DNA of 64,000 nt. Source: Atopobiaceae bacterium (lineage in GTDB: Bacteria > Actinomycetota > Coriobacteriia > Coriobacteriales > Atopobiaceae). A model generated the notes under the pieces. The model was not told where the DNA came from. It ran no database searches and saw nothing but the letters and a program-made list of their open reading frames with translations. Below are positions 52,101 to 60,641 of this stretch, one piece after another. The stretch lies in contig JAFWIE010000040.1 in the NCBI GenBank assembly GCA_017533825.1, positions 51,758-115,757 on the forward strand, given 5' to 3'. Positions within the stretch are counted from its first letter, which is position 1. The number at the start of each line of letters is the position of its first letter. The position numbers were made by a program, and so were the translations under genes.

Positions 52101-52499
52101 CTAGTGACCCCACGTCGAGCTGAGAGAATCGAGCGTCCCGTCGAGCTGGGCGTGCATGCGGTAGCGCAATTGGGAGATGCTATGACTGCTCAGGTAAGAT
52201 TGTCCGCTGCCGTCCAACGTATCGTCTGGAATGAGGTGCATCCTATACGCCATGTAATTCGCGACCGAAACACCGTATTTATCCCGCACGGTCTGAATGG
52301 TGTTCCACGCCCTGTCGATTTCCTCGTGCATCGGTGGGATGCGGTAGGCGTCACCGCCGGTCACGGCGTCCACCTCCTCTTCGGAGAGCTCCCTCCCGTC
52401 GCCCACGGCCTCCGCAAAGACGGCTGCTTTCTCCTCGGGCGTCTGGGCATTCTCGATGCGTCGCCTCTGATCTTCGGTCAGGTTCAGTTCGTGGGCCAT
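52101..52499 (-). CDS. Small protein with double-glycine leader-like N-terminus
   Basis: 132 residues. Residues 1-49 look like a RiPP/bacteriocin leader: charged, helical, ending in ELSEEEVDAVTGG, the classical hydrophobic-acidic run before a Gly-Gly processing site. Residues 50-132 are a mainly polar segment with several Tyr, Met and His but no Cys. No C39 peptidase/ABC exporter, lanthipeptide synthetase or radical-SAM gene lies in the window. The start codon ATG 52499 has only a weak ribosome site. It could be a lone precursor modified in trans, or an unrelated cytoplasmic protein. Confidence 0.6.
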   Translation of the reverse strand: MAHELNLTEDQRRRIENAQTPEEKAAVFAEAVGDGRELSEEEVDAVTGGDAYRIPPMHEEIDRAWNTIQTVRDKYGVSVANYMAYRMHLIPDDTLDGSGQSYLSSHSISQLRYRMHAQLDGTLDSLSSTWGH

Positions 52500-52748
52500 G
52501 GTCTCGTATACACGCCAGCTTTTTGCCTTCGCTATACTATACGCCGGCGTTCGAGACGTGGCTCAATCTCTCAAACCATTACGCCAAATTGCAAAGGTAT
52601 TGCATCTCACCACTCGCCGATGAACAGTAACGCGTCTTCGTGAGTCGCATGGCGCGTACGATAGTGATTGGGCCGCAGGGGCTCCAGGAAATCCGCACGC
52701 CAAGGAGGTTCTGCGCTCATTGAAGGAAGTACTCCGATGGACATGCCC

Positions 52749-53009
52749 TCAGTGCCTCGCAAAGATGGCGCGCAGGCCCTTGCGCTCGTACGGTTCGGAC
52801 TTTACGGAAAGGAACTCATACCCGGTCTCGTCGATGGTCTTCTTGAGCAAATCCCAGTCGAGCTCCTCATCCGAGACGATGACGCAGTTCTTCTTGCGGT
52901 GGCTGCTCTTGACGCTCTTCACGTCGAAGCTTCTGCGCACCGCGTCGTTGATGTGTGCCTCACACATCTCGCACATCATGCCATCTATGCCCACCGTCGT
53001 TTGAATCAT
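52749..53009 (-). CDS. Small heavy-metal-associated (HMA-type) domain protein
   Basis: 86 residues. A ferredoxin-like HMA domain with the metal-binding GMMCEMCEAHIND (CxxC at 13-16), plus two divergent strands and a basic tail. The ATG overlaps the preceding gene by 4 bp (ATGA), so it belongs to the feo operon as its last gene. Probably binds a soft or transition metal ion; a chaperone role in iron or copper handling is inferred. Confidence 0.82.
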   Translation of the reverse strand: MIQTTVGIDGMMCEMCEAHINDAVRRSFDVKSVKSSHRKKNCVIVSDEELDWDLLKKTIDETGYEFLSVKSEPYERKGLRAIFARH

Positions 53010-53203
53010 CGAAGCTCCTCCAACTGACGAAGTTGTTCCTCACTCAGATGGATTTGGCCGTGGCTTAACCCCGCGGAGCATCCTGCGCATCCGGAGCAAT
53101 CCCCTCCGCACCCGCAACCGCCATCCCCACGCAGCACGCCTCTGATGGCAAGCGCCACGACAAGCACGAGGATTGTCACTACTACAAAGTCAGCCACGGC
53201 CAA
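53006..53203 (-). CDS. FeoB-associated Cys-rich membrane protein (FeoC-like)
   Basis: 65 residues. One TM (about 3-22, ADFVVVTILVLVVALAI) is followed by a Cys/Gly cluster GGCGCGGDCSGCAGCSAG (six Cys, 29-46) and a short helical tail. It matches the small FeoB-associated Cys-rich family found after feoB in Gram-positive bacteria. The start codon is TTG at 53203, 10 bp after the feoB stop, with only a weak ribosome site. Confidence 0.85.
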   Translation of the reverse strand: MAVADFVVVTILVLVVALAIRGVLRGDGGCGCGGDCSGCAGCSAGLSHGQIHLSEEQLRQLEELR

Positions 53204-53213
53204 TCATTCCAAT

Positions 53214-55475
53214 CTACATGACGAGAAGCTCTTCGGCTTCCTCATACTTCTTCACGAATAGCATGTAACCCACGAAGCCAAGAACTGCGATGGAGACCAC
53301 CATGCCGAGGGGGTTCATGGCTCCAGCCACAGCCAGGCCGAGCTGGTAGACTACCATGGCCGCGCAGTAGGCAAAGAGGCACATGTAACCGATGGCGAAT
53401 GCCGCCCACTTGCCGTTGTTCATCTCGCGCTTGATGGCACCCATGGCCGCAAAGCACGGCGCGCACAGCAGGTTAAAGATCATGAACGCAAACGCCGCGA
53501 GCTGACCGTGCCCGTTAGAGAAGGACTCGAAGTCCGCCTTCACGTTGGCCCAGATGGGTGAGCCCTCGTCATCCCAGTCGTCGGACTCGGTATCGTAGTT
53601 GTACAGAACGCCGAAGGTGCTCACCACCTCCTCCTTGGCCACCAGACCCGTGACCGTCGCGACGGCCGGCTTCCAGCTGGCGAAGCCCAGCGGGGTGAAG
53701 ATCGGGGCGAAGGCGTTGCCAATGCCGGCAAGGATAGAGTCGTCCATGGGGCTGACCTCGTCGGGGGTCACGCCCATGCGTGCAGCGACGGACTCGATGT
53801 ACTCGTCGGTGACGAGCGTCTCGTCTTCGTAGAGGTCATCCACCATACCGAAGGTGCCGTTGACCGTTCCGAAGCCGGAAAGTGCCCAGATGACGATGGA
53901 GGAAAGCAGAATGACGGTACCGGCCTTCTTGATGAACGACCAGCCGCGCTCCCACATGCTGCGGATGACGTTGCCAAACGTGGGCATGTGGTAGGCAGGG
54001 AGCTCCATGACGAAGGGCGCGGGGTCGCCTGCGAACATCTTCGTCTTCTTGAGCATGACGCCCGAGATGATGATGGCCGCCACGCCGATGAAGTATGCGC
54101 TCGTGGATACCCACGCCGCGCCACCGAAGAGGGCGCCGGCGATGAGGCCGATGATGGGCATCTTTGCGCCGCAAGGGATGAAGCACGTCGTGGTGATGGT
54201 CATGCGACGGTCGCGCTCGTTCTCGATGGTACGCGACGCCATGACGCCGGGAACGCCACAACCAGTGCCCACGAGCATCGGGATGAACGACTTGCCCGAG
54301 AGGCCGAAGCGACGGAAGATGCGGTCCATGATGAAGGCGATACGAGCCATGTACCCGCAGTCCTCCAGGATGGCGAGCAAGAGGAACAGGACGAGCAGCT
54401 CCGGAACGAAGCCGAGCACTGCGCCCACGCCAGCAAAGATGCCGTCAGAGAGCAGGCCGACCAGCCAGCCGGAGAGACCCCAGCTCTCAAAGACCGCACG
54501 CGAGCCCTCGGTGAGCCACTCGCCTCCCAGCACGTCGTTGGTCCAATCGGTGAGGAAGGTGCCGAACGGACCCATGGCAATCCAATACACGCCGAACATG
54601 ACGGCGGCAAAGATGGGCAGGGCCAAGATGCGGTTGGTGACGATGCGGTCGATCTTGTCGGAAGTGGTGAGCTCGCCCTTGTTTGCGCGGCGCAGGCACC
54701 CATCGATAATGGACGTGATGTAGTCATAGCGCTGTGAGGTGATGATGGACTCCGCGTCGTCATCGAGCTCGGTCTCGCAGGCCTCGATGTCCTTCTCGAT
54801 GTGGGCAAGCGTCTCGGACGAGAGGCCGAGCTTCTGCTGCACCTTCTCGTCGCGCTCAAAGAGCTTGATGGCGTACCAGCGATGCTGCTCCTCGGGAAGA
54901 TTGTGGACGGTAACCTCTTCGATGTGGGCAAAGGCATGCTCCACACTTCCCGTAAAGCGATGCTGCGGGATGGGCTTGACGCCCGAGCGTGCGAGCTCGA
55001 GGGCTTCCTCTGCTGCCCCCTTGATACCTGTTCCCTTGAGCGCCGAGATGGCGACGACCTTGCAGTCGAGCGCCTTGGAGAGCGCGGCAAGGTCGATGAC
55101 ATCACCGTTCTTCTCGATGACGTCCATCATGTTGACGGCCACGAGCACGGGAATGCCCAGCTCGACAAGCTGCGTGGTGAGGTAGAGGTTACGCTCGAGG
55201 TTGGTACCGTCCACGATGTTGAGAATCGCGTCGGGACGCTGGTCGGTGAGGTAGTCACGCGCAACAACCTCTTCGAGCGTGTAGGGTGAGAGCGAGTAGA
55301 TGCCAGGGAGGTCGGCAATCGTCACGTCCGCATGGCCCTTGAGCTTGCCATGCTTCTCTTCGACCGTGACGCCAGGCCAGTTGCCCACATACTGGTTCGA
55401 GCCTGTGAGCGCGTTGAAGAGCGTCGTCTTGCCACAGTTTGGGTTGCCGGCAAGGGCAATGGTTATCTCTGCCAT
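53214..55475 (-). CDS. feoB: Ferrous iron transporter FeoB
   Basis: 753 residues. N-terminal G-protein domain (G1 GNPNCGKT at 10-17, G3 DLPG, G4 NMMD) and helical GDI region (to about 265), then the polytopic membrane core with two Gate/nucleoside-recognition motifs (GTGCGVPGVMASRTI and, later, CAPCFAAMG). It imports Fe2+ under anoxic conditions. It starts 2 bp after feoA1 ends. Confidence 0.96.
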   Translation of the reverse strand: MAEITIALAGNPNCGKTTLFNALTGSNQYVGNWPGVTVEEKHGKLKGHADVTIADLPGIYSLSPYTLEEVVARDYLTDQRPDAILNIVDGTNLERNLYLTTQLVELGIPVLVAVNMMDVIEKNGDVIDLAALSKALDCKVVAISALKGTGIKGAAEEALELARSGVKPIPQHRFTGSVEHAFAHIEEVTVHNLPEEQHRWYAIKLFERDEKVQQKLGLSSETLAHIEKDIEACETELDDDAESIITSQRYDYITSIIDGCLRRANKGELTTSDKIDRIVTNRILALPIFAAVMFGVYWIAMGPFGTFLTDWTNDVLGGEWLTEGSRAVFESWGLSGWLVGLLSDGIFAGVGAVLGFVPELLVLFLLLAILEDCGYMARIAFIMDRIFRRFGLSGKSFIPMLVGTGCGVPGVMASRTIENERDRRMTITTTCFIPCGAKMPIIGLIAGALFGGAAWVSTSAYFIGVAAIIISGVMLKKTKMFAGDPAPFVMELPAYHMPTFGNVIRSMWERGWSFIKKAGTVILLSSIVIWALSGFGTVNGTFGMVDDLYEDETLVTDEYIESVAARMGVTPDEVSPMDDSILAGIGNAFAPIFTPLGFASWKPAVATVTGLVAKEEVVSTFGVLYNYDTESDDWDDEGSPIWANVKADFESFSNGHGQLAAFAFMIFNLLCAPCFAAMGAIKREMNNGKWAAFAIGYMCLFAYCAAMVVYQLGLAVAGAMNPLGMVVSIAVLGFVGYMLFVKKYEEAEELLVM

Positions 55476-55477
55476 GG

Positions 55478-55708
55478 TTATGCCTCCACCGGTTCGACTT
55501 CAATCATCTCGCAATCGGCCTTGCGGACCGAGAGCTCGTAGTTGCGCACGGTAACCTCAATGGGATCGCCGAGCGGCGCGACCTTGCGCACCAGGATCTT
55601 TTGCCCCTTGGTGATGCCCATGTCCATAATCCGCCGCTTGACGGGACCTGTTCCCTTGAGCTTGACCACCTGCACCGTCTGGCCAATCTGTGCGTCACGA
55701 AGTGTCAT
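55478..55708 (-). CDS. feoA: FeoA domain protein (copy 1, adjacent to feoB)
   Basis: 76 residues. SH3-like FeoA fold: the Gly-Pro-Val-Lys-Arg-Arg turn then MDMGITKGQKILVRKVAPLGDP and the C-terminal strand. It regulates or stabilises FeoB. Start 55708 with GAGGAGGAG upstream; an in-frame extension to 55762 is not needed. Confidence 0.93.
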   Translation of the reverse strand: MTLRDAQIGQTVQVVKLKGTGPVKRRIMDMGITKGQKILVRKVAPLGDPIEVTVRNYELSVRKADCEMIEVEPVEA

Positions 55709-55754
55709 GTTCTCCTCCTCGTTGATTCGCCCTTGTCGTTTCGGCTTTGCGAAA

Positions 55755-55964
55755 CTAGACAAAGATCTTCTTTGCCATCTCTTTGCTCACGGCCACGCGA
55801 GAGTCTTTGATGGAGCAAATCACGTTGCCGCCCATCTCGCTGATTACCGTCACGTGAGCCCCAACCACGAAACCAAGGCCCTCGAGGAACTGGCGTGTCT
55901 CGGGCTTCCCGCCGATCCTCGTGATGATGCTGCTCTGACCTGCCTTGAGTAACGCGAGTGGCAT
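55755..55964 (-). CDS. feoA: FeoA domain protein (copy 2, first gene of feo operon)
   Basis: 69 residues. FeoA core (FLEGLGFVVGAHVTVISEMGGN, SRVAVSKEMAKKIFV), diverged from copy 1. Start 55964 with GGGGGAGGAC upstream. Two separate feoA genes before feoB are common in Gram-positive anaerobes. Directly behind the DtxR-type operator/promoter. Confidence 0.92.
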   Translation of the reverse strand: MPLALLKAGQSSIITRIGGKPETRQFLEGLGFVVGAHVTVISEMGGNVICSIKDSRVAVSKEMAKKIFV

Positions 55965-56000
55965 GTGTCCGTCCTCCCCCATCGCTAGTTGATAGTGCAC

Positions 56001-56059
56001 GAGTTAACCCGAGCTAAGTTAACTCTAGCTAAGTTAGTGTATAGAAACAAAAAAGTCAA
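56001..56059 (-). promoter_or_regulatory. feo promoter with DtxR-family operator
   Basis: Minus strand: -35 TTGACT (56054-56059), 17-bp spacer, -10 TAACTT (56031-56036). The -10 sits in a repeat cluster: inverted GAGTTAAC/GTTAACTC (56001-56008 with 56018-56025) and direct AGCTAAGTTA (56012-56021 and 56027-56036). This TTA(A/G)-rich dyad resembles DtxR/IdeR/MntR boxes, so iron-dependent repression of feo is likely. Confidence 0.7.
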
Positions 56060-56139
56060 CCTGTTTTTACTTTTTGTCTGCGTGAAGGAGCGCTTCGTTT
56101 AGGCACATTCCTTGAGGGCGATTCCAATGTCGACACCCG

Positions 56140-56487
56140 AGGCGGGCCACCTAACGGAATCGGAGGTTGCGGCAGGGCACGCAGGTCCTCCGGGCGGGCC
56201 ACCTAACGGAATCGGAGGTTGCGGCAGGGCGCGCAGGCCCTCCGGGCGGGCCGCCTAACGGAATCGGAGGTTGTGGCAGGGCACGCAGGTCCTCCGGGCG
56301 GGCAACCTAACGCAATCGGAGGTTGTGGCAGGGCACGCAGGTCCTCCGGGCGGGCAACCTAACGGAATCGGAGGTTGCGGCAGGACGTGCGGGCCCTCCG
56401 GGCGGGCCGCCTAACGGAATCGGAGGTTGCGGCAGGACGTGCGGGCCCTCCGGGCGGGCCGCCTAACGGAATCGGAGGTTGTGGCAG
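56140..56487 (+). repeat. 52-bp tandem repeat array, seven copies
   Basis: Units start at 56140, 56192, 56244, 56296, 56348, 56400 and 56452 (last one partial, 36 bp). Each contains CCTAACGGAATCGGAGG and TTG(C/T)GGCAGG. The rest of the unit is also conserved with scattered changes, so there are no unique spacers and this is not a CRISPR array. It lies between the feo promoter and the arginine genes. Confidence 0.95.
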
Positions 56488-56534
56488 AGATTCTTACAGA
56501 AATCGAGCTTGTGGCAAGCAGTCTAATGAAAAGT

Positions 56535-56690
56535 GACCTTGTGGCATGCCACAAGGTCCGATTTCGTTAGGAGCCGTGCCACAAGGTCCATTCTCATTAG
56601 GAGTGGGTTTCGGGACTTGCCACAAGGTCCCATTTCGTTAGGAGGGTACTTTGGGACTTGCCACAAGGTCCGATTTCGTTAGGAGGGGGT
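56535..56690 (-). repeat. Four inverted-orientation copies of the repeat core, with a 24-bp palindrome
   Basis: The core TGCCACAAGGTCCGATTTCG (roughly the reverse complement of the 52-bp array core) recurs four times (GCC of GCCACAAGG at 56548, 56578, 56619, 56660; spacings 30, 41, 41). Where the orientation switches there is a perfect 24-bp palindrome (56535-56558, GACCTTGTGGCA and its complement). Confidence 0.85.
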
Positions 56691-56894
56691 AACCGACCGC
56701 GCCACAGACCCCGTTGTTCGGAGGTTTTCGAAACCTTCCACATTTTGCACACAATTGGGGCTTTCGCGAACGCTAATTACGCAATTCTTGTCCCACACAC
56801 TTGATACGTTCAATTCGAGCTTCGGCCACCCGGCCGGCTCATCGCGCGCGACTGGCCTTCCCCCGGAGCGAAGATGCTTCCGCTAGTCGCGCGC

Positions 56895-57028
56895 ATCGCT
56901 GGTCGCACCACTTCCATCGTTGGTCGCGCATCGCTGGTCGCACCACTTCCATTGCTGGTCGCACCACTTCCATCGTTGGTCGCACTTCGTTGGTCGCACC
57001 AATTCCATCGTTAGTCGCGCCACTTCGC
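56895..57028 (+). repeat. Short degenerate repeats (GGTCGCACCACTTCCATCG)
   Basis: About five imperfect copies of a 19-22-bp unit GGTCGCACCACTTCCATCGT separated by shorter GGTCGC fragments. No ORF with a ribosome site. Third distinct repeat family in this 1.1-kb intergenic region. Confidence 0.75.
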
Positions 57029-57039
57029 TGGAAGAGAAC

Positions 57040-57085
57040 GGGCGCATCCCCACCGCAGGGTTTGGCCTGCAGTGGGGATGCGCCC
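57040..57085 (-). terminator. Terminator of argJBD
   Basis: 14-bp stem GGGCGCATCCCCAC/GTGGGGATGCGCCC (57040-57053 with 57072-57085) extended by an inner GCAGG/CCTGC stem, followed on the minus strand by TTCTCTT. Lies 29 bp past the argD stop. Confidence 0.8.
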
Positions 57086-57114
57086 AAAGCGAAGCATTTT
57101 GCTTGGGCGAGTCG

Positions 57115-58371
57115 CTATGCGAGCATCTCTTCCAACGCTTCGCACATCTCGTCGATCTGCTCATCGCTCACGACCAGCGGCGGTAGGAACCGCAGAATGG
57201 AATCACCGATGTGGTTAAGCACGAGACCGCGGGTACCGTTCCCAGCACGCTCGAGGCCCTTCTCGACGAGTTCATTGGCCACGGGCACGTCAAGCTGGGC
57301 ACCACGCATGAGGCCAGCACCGCGAACCTCCGTGACGTGCGGCAACGCCACCAACCTGCGCGCAAGATGCTCACCCGCTGCTATAACGTGCTCGCCCATG
57401 TCTTCCACGACAAGCGTCTCCAGGCACGCACGCCCGCATGCTACGGCAAGCGGGTTGCCGCCGAAGGTCGACCCATGGTCTCCGGGCACAAGAAGGTCGG
57501 CGACCTCCGCACGCGCCGCGACGCCACCCGTCGGGAAGCCACCTGCAATGCCCTTCGCGACACTCACCACGTCCGGCTCGATGCCTGCACGCTGGAACGA
57601 GAACGGCGCACCGGTGCGGAACACACCGGTCTGCACCTCGTCGACAACGAGCAGGATGTTGCGTTCCGAACACGCCGCACGCACGGCACGCAGGTAGTCA
57701 AGATCCGCCGGCCACACGCCGCCCTCGCCTTGGATGCACTCGAGCATGACCGCGCATACGCGACCCGTCGCATCGCTCGGCTCGTCAAGCGCGGCCACGA
57801 GGGCGTCGATGTCGTTGAGCTCAACCGCATCGAAGCCTGCGGGCAGCGGACGGAAGCTCTTGTGAAAGACGTCCTGTCCTGTGGCTGCGAGCGTTGCGAG
57901 CGTGCGCCCGTGGAAGCTCTTGCGTGCCGTGAGGATGCCCGATGCACCATCAAGGTGCTTCTCGCCCCAGCGGCGGGCAAGCTTGAAGGCACCCTCATTC
58001 GCCTCGGCGCCCGAGTTTGCGAAGAACGTCTTCCACGTGGTGCCGGTCGAGCCCGTAATGTGGCCAAGCTCGTCGGTCGTCTTTGAGAGAAGCTCGGACA
58101 GCAGGCGCGCGTACTCGCCGCGATTCTCCTCGTGATAGTAATTGCTCACCTGCCACACCTTAGTAGCCTGGTCCTGAAGCGCCGCCACGAGTGCGGGGTG
58201 CGCGTGACCGAGGCAGGCACACCCGATGCCAGCCAAGAAGTCCAGATACTCGTTGCCAGCGGCATCCACCAACACCGCCCCATCACCCGAGACGAATTCG
58301 ACCGGATACCGACCATACGTATGGATCACGTAGCCCTCGTCGAGCGTCAGCGCATCCTCGTTAGCAAACAT
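57115..58371 (-). CDS. argD: Acetylornithine aminotransferase ArgD
   Basis: 418 residues. Class-III PLP aminotransferase: FANSGAEANEGAFKLAR, SFHGRTLATLAATGQ, DEVQTGVFRTG, PLP Lys in VVSVAKGIAGGFP, and GSTFGGNPLA. It converts N-acetylglutamate semialdehyde to N-acetylornithine. GAGGAAGG upstream of ATG 58371; 9 bp after argB. Last gene of argJBD. Confidence 0.94.
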   Translation of the reverse strand: MFANEDALTLDEGYVIHTYGRYPVEFVSGDGAVLVDAAGNEYLDFLAGIGCACLGHAHPALVAALQDQATKVWQVSNYYHEENRGEYARLLSELLSKTTDELGHITGSTGTTWKTFFANSGAEANEGAFKLARRWGEKHLDGASGILTARKSFHGRTLATLAATGQDVFHKSFRPLPAGFDAVELNDIDALVAALDEPSDATGRVCAVMLECIQGEGGVWPADLDYLRAVRAACSERNILLVVDEVQTGVFRTGAPFSFQRAGIEPDVVSVAKGIAGGFPTGGVAARAEVADLLVPGDHGSTFGGNPLAVACGRACLETLVVEDMGEHVIAAGEHLARRLVALPHVTEVRGAGLMRGAQLDVPVANELVEKGLERAGNGTRGLVLNHIGDSILRFLPPLVVSDEQIDEMCEALEEMLA

Positions 58372-58380
58372 GCCTTCCTC

Positions 58381-59256
58381 CTAGTCCTGAGAGAATATCG
58401 TGCCGATACCGGCATCCGTGAACTGCTCGAGCAGCAGAGCGTGGGGAAACGTCCCGTTCATGATGCGCACGTCGTGCACACCCGCGTCGAGTGCCTCCGC
58501 GATGGACGCAATCTTGGGAATCATGCCCGCCGTAAGCTCCCCGCTATCCAGAATGTCGTGGCATTCGCTGCGCGTCAGGGAGCTGATGAGGCTCTCCTCG
58601 TTGCCCATCTCGCCATACAGACCGTCCACGTCGGTGAGATAGGCGAGTGTGTGCGCGCCAAGTGCCTGTGCCACCTTGCTTGCAGCAATGTCGGCGTTCA
58701 CGTTGTAGAGACCATCAGGGCCACAGCCAACGCTCGCGATGACGGGGATGTAGCCACCCGCAAGCACACTCTCGATGAGGTCAGTGTTCACCTCGATGAC
58801 CTCGCCCACATGGCCGAGCTTGGGATCGGTCTGTCGACACTTGAGCGTCTTGCCGTCTGCTCCGGAGATGCCCACCGCGTTTGCTCCATACTCGTTGAGC
58901 AGCCACACCAACTCCTGGTTGACCTTGCCAATGAGCACTTCCGCAACCGCTTCCATGGTGGCGTCATCGGTGACGCGCAGGCCGTTCTCGAAGCGCACCG
59001 GGAGCTGCAACTTCGAGAGCAAAGCGTTGATTGCCTTGCCGCCCCCATGAACGAGCACTACGCGTATGCCCATAAGCTTGAGCAGCTCGATGTCCGCAAG
59101 CACGGACTTGCACAGCTCGGCATCCTCCATGGCCGCACCGCCATACTTGACCACCATGGTGGACCCACTCATCTTATGGATCCACGGCATTGCCTCGAGC
59201 AGGACCTCCGCCTTCTTCTGCGCCTGCTCACGACGCTTTGCGTCTTCTTTTCTCAT
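58381..59256 (-). CDS. argB: Acetylglutamate kinase ArgB
   Basis: 291 residues. Amino-acid kinase fold: VVKYGGAAM, VLVHGGGKAIN, RVTDDATME, NADIAASKVAQALGA, TDVDGLY, and GELTAGMIPKI. An N-terminal helix (about 1-25, Arg/Lys/Glu-rich) is present, as in arginine-inhibited hexameric ArgB enzymes, so feedback control by arginine is likely. GGGGGAA upstream of ATG; 8 bp after argJ. Confidence 0.95.
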   Translation of the reverse strand: MRKEDAKRREQAQKKAEVLLEAMPWIHKMSGSTMVVKYGGAAMEDAELCKSVLADIELLKLMGIRVVLVHGGGKAINALLSKLQLPVRFENGLRVTDDATMEAVAEVLIGKVNQELVWLLNEYGANAVGISGADGKTLKCRQTDPKLGHVGEVIEVNTDLIESVLAGGYIPVIASVGCGPDGLYNVNADIAASKVAQALGAHTLAYLTDVDGLYGEMGNEESLISSLTRSECHDILDSGELTAGMIPKIASIAEALDAGVHDVRIMNGTFPHALLLEQFTDAGIGTIFSQD

Positions 59257-59264
59257 GGTTCCCC

Positions 59265-60569
59265 CTACGTACGATAGTCTCCGTTGATCGTGATGTACTC
59301 GTGCGTGAGGTCGCAGGTCCAGATGCGCCCGTGCGCCGTGCCGACGCCCAGGGACACCACGATCGAGACCTCGTCGTTCTCGTCAAACAGCCGCAGCATC
59401 TTGTCTTCGTCCATGGGCAACGGCAGACCAGCACGGAGCACCGGCACGCCCATGAAATCGATGTCGACGTCGTACTGGTCGAACTCGATGCCGCACTTGC
59501 CCGCTGCGGCGGCGATGCGGCCCCAGTTGGCGTCATGTCCACAAATTGCCGTCTTGACGAGAGGCGAATTGGCGATTGAGCGCGCTACGACATCCGCGTC
59601 CGCGTCGGTGGCGGCTCCAAGCACATCCACCGTGACGAGCTTCGTCGCACCCTCGCCGTCGGCCGCAATCTTGCGTGCGAGGTCCTCGCACACGGCGCGC
59701 ACGGCTGCAGCGATGGCCGGAAACGCAGGCGAATCCACATCGACAAGGACGCCCGGCGCCGCTTTCCCCGTGGCAAAGAGGATGCAGGTATCGTTGGTGG
59801 AAGTGTCGGAATCGACCGTCACCTTGTTGAAGGAGCACGCCACCGCATCAGAAAGCGCCTTTTGGGCCGCCTCATGCGTGAGTGGTGCATCCGTCGCAAG
59901 AACCGAGAGCATGGTGGCCATGTTTGGCGAGATCATGCCCGAACCCTTGACGAAGCCGCCCACGTGCACCGTCGCCGCCTCGTCACCGAGGGCCACCGCC
60001 CCCTTCCAAGAGCTCTCCTTGGGCACCGTGTCCGTCGTCATCACCGCGCGGGCGGCCAAGTGCGCACCCTGTGCGGTGGAGTCGAGGAGACGCACGGCAG
60101 CAGGCACGCCCGTCCGATACGGATCAAGGGGCATCTGCTTGCCGATGACGCCGGTCGAGCCGACCAAGACCTGTTCTTCCGGGCAGTCCAGCTCGCGTGC
60201 GAGTATGGCGGCGGACTCACGAGCAGCCTCAAGGCCCGGTTGCCCTGTGGACGCGTTGGCATTGCCGGAATTGAGCACCACAGCCCGCGCGATTCCCGAT
60301 GCCGCACGCTCGCGCGAAACCTGCACCGGTGCAGCGCAGAAGCGGTTCTGGGTGAACGTCGCCCCAACCACACACGCTTCGTCGGCCGCCACTACCGCGA
60401 GGTCGAGACGGTTGGGGTCATCTCTGAACCCCGAATGGACGCCCGTAGCCCGCATTCCGCGTGCCGCGCAAACACCGCCCTCACACCGCTCGAAGCCATA
60501 GTCGGCAGCGCCCCCCGTCGCCGTGGGAACGCGTAGGGGCAAAACGCCCGATGCATCAGTAACACTCAT
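59265..60569 (-). CDS. argJ: Glutamate N-acetyltransferase / amino-acid acetyltransferase ArgJ
   Basis: 434 residues. ArgJ self-cleaving Ntn-like fold with the KGSGMISPNMATMLS motif (cleavage before the Thr nucleophile), GVIGKQMPLD, CSFNKVTVDSDTSTND and GHDANWGRI. It recycles the acetyl group from acetylornithine and may also make acetylglutamate. The start at 60569 (GAAAGGT upstream) is preferred over 60614. First gene of the cluster; argC, usually just upstream, is absent. Confidence 0.95.
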   Translation of the reverse strand: MSVTDASGVLPLRVPTATGGAADYGFERCEGGVCAARGMRATGVHSGFRDDPNRLDLAVVAADEACVVGATFTQNRFCAAPVQVSRERAASGIARAVVLNSGNANASTGQPGLEAARESAAILARELDCPEEQVLVGSTGVIGKQMPLDPYRTGVPAAVRLLDSTAQGAHLAARAVMTTDTVPKESSWKGAVALGDEAATVHVGGFVKGSGMISPNMATMLSVLATDAPLTHEAAQKALSDAVACSFNKVTVDSDTSTNDTCILFATGKAAPGVLVDVDSPAFPAIAAAVRAVCEDLARKIAADGEGATKLVTVDVLGAATDADADVVARSIANSPLVKTAICGHDANWGRIAAAAGKCGIEFDQYDVDIDFMGVPVLRAGLPLPMDEDKMLRLFDENDEVSIVVSLGVGTAHGRIWTCDLTHEYITINGDYRT

Positions 60570-60641
60570 TGCGAACCTTTCGTCAGAAGCGATTCGATGG
60601 ATTTTGATTTGCAAGAATATAGTGTATCCACTGCCTCGTGT

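Noticed and set aside
56140..56487. Possible CRISPR array (regular 52-bp period)
   Set aside because: The whole unit is conserved, including the part that would be spacer; there are no unique spacers and no cas genes in the window.
56801..57697. Long plus-strand ORF reaching into argD
   Set aside because: Antisense to argD and through short repeats; Arg/Ser-rich shadow frame.
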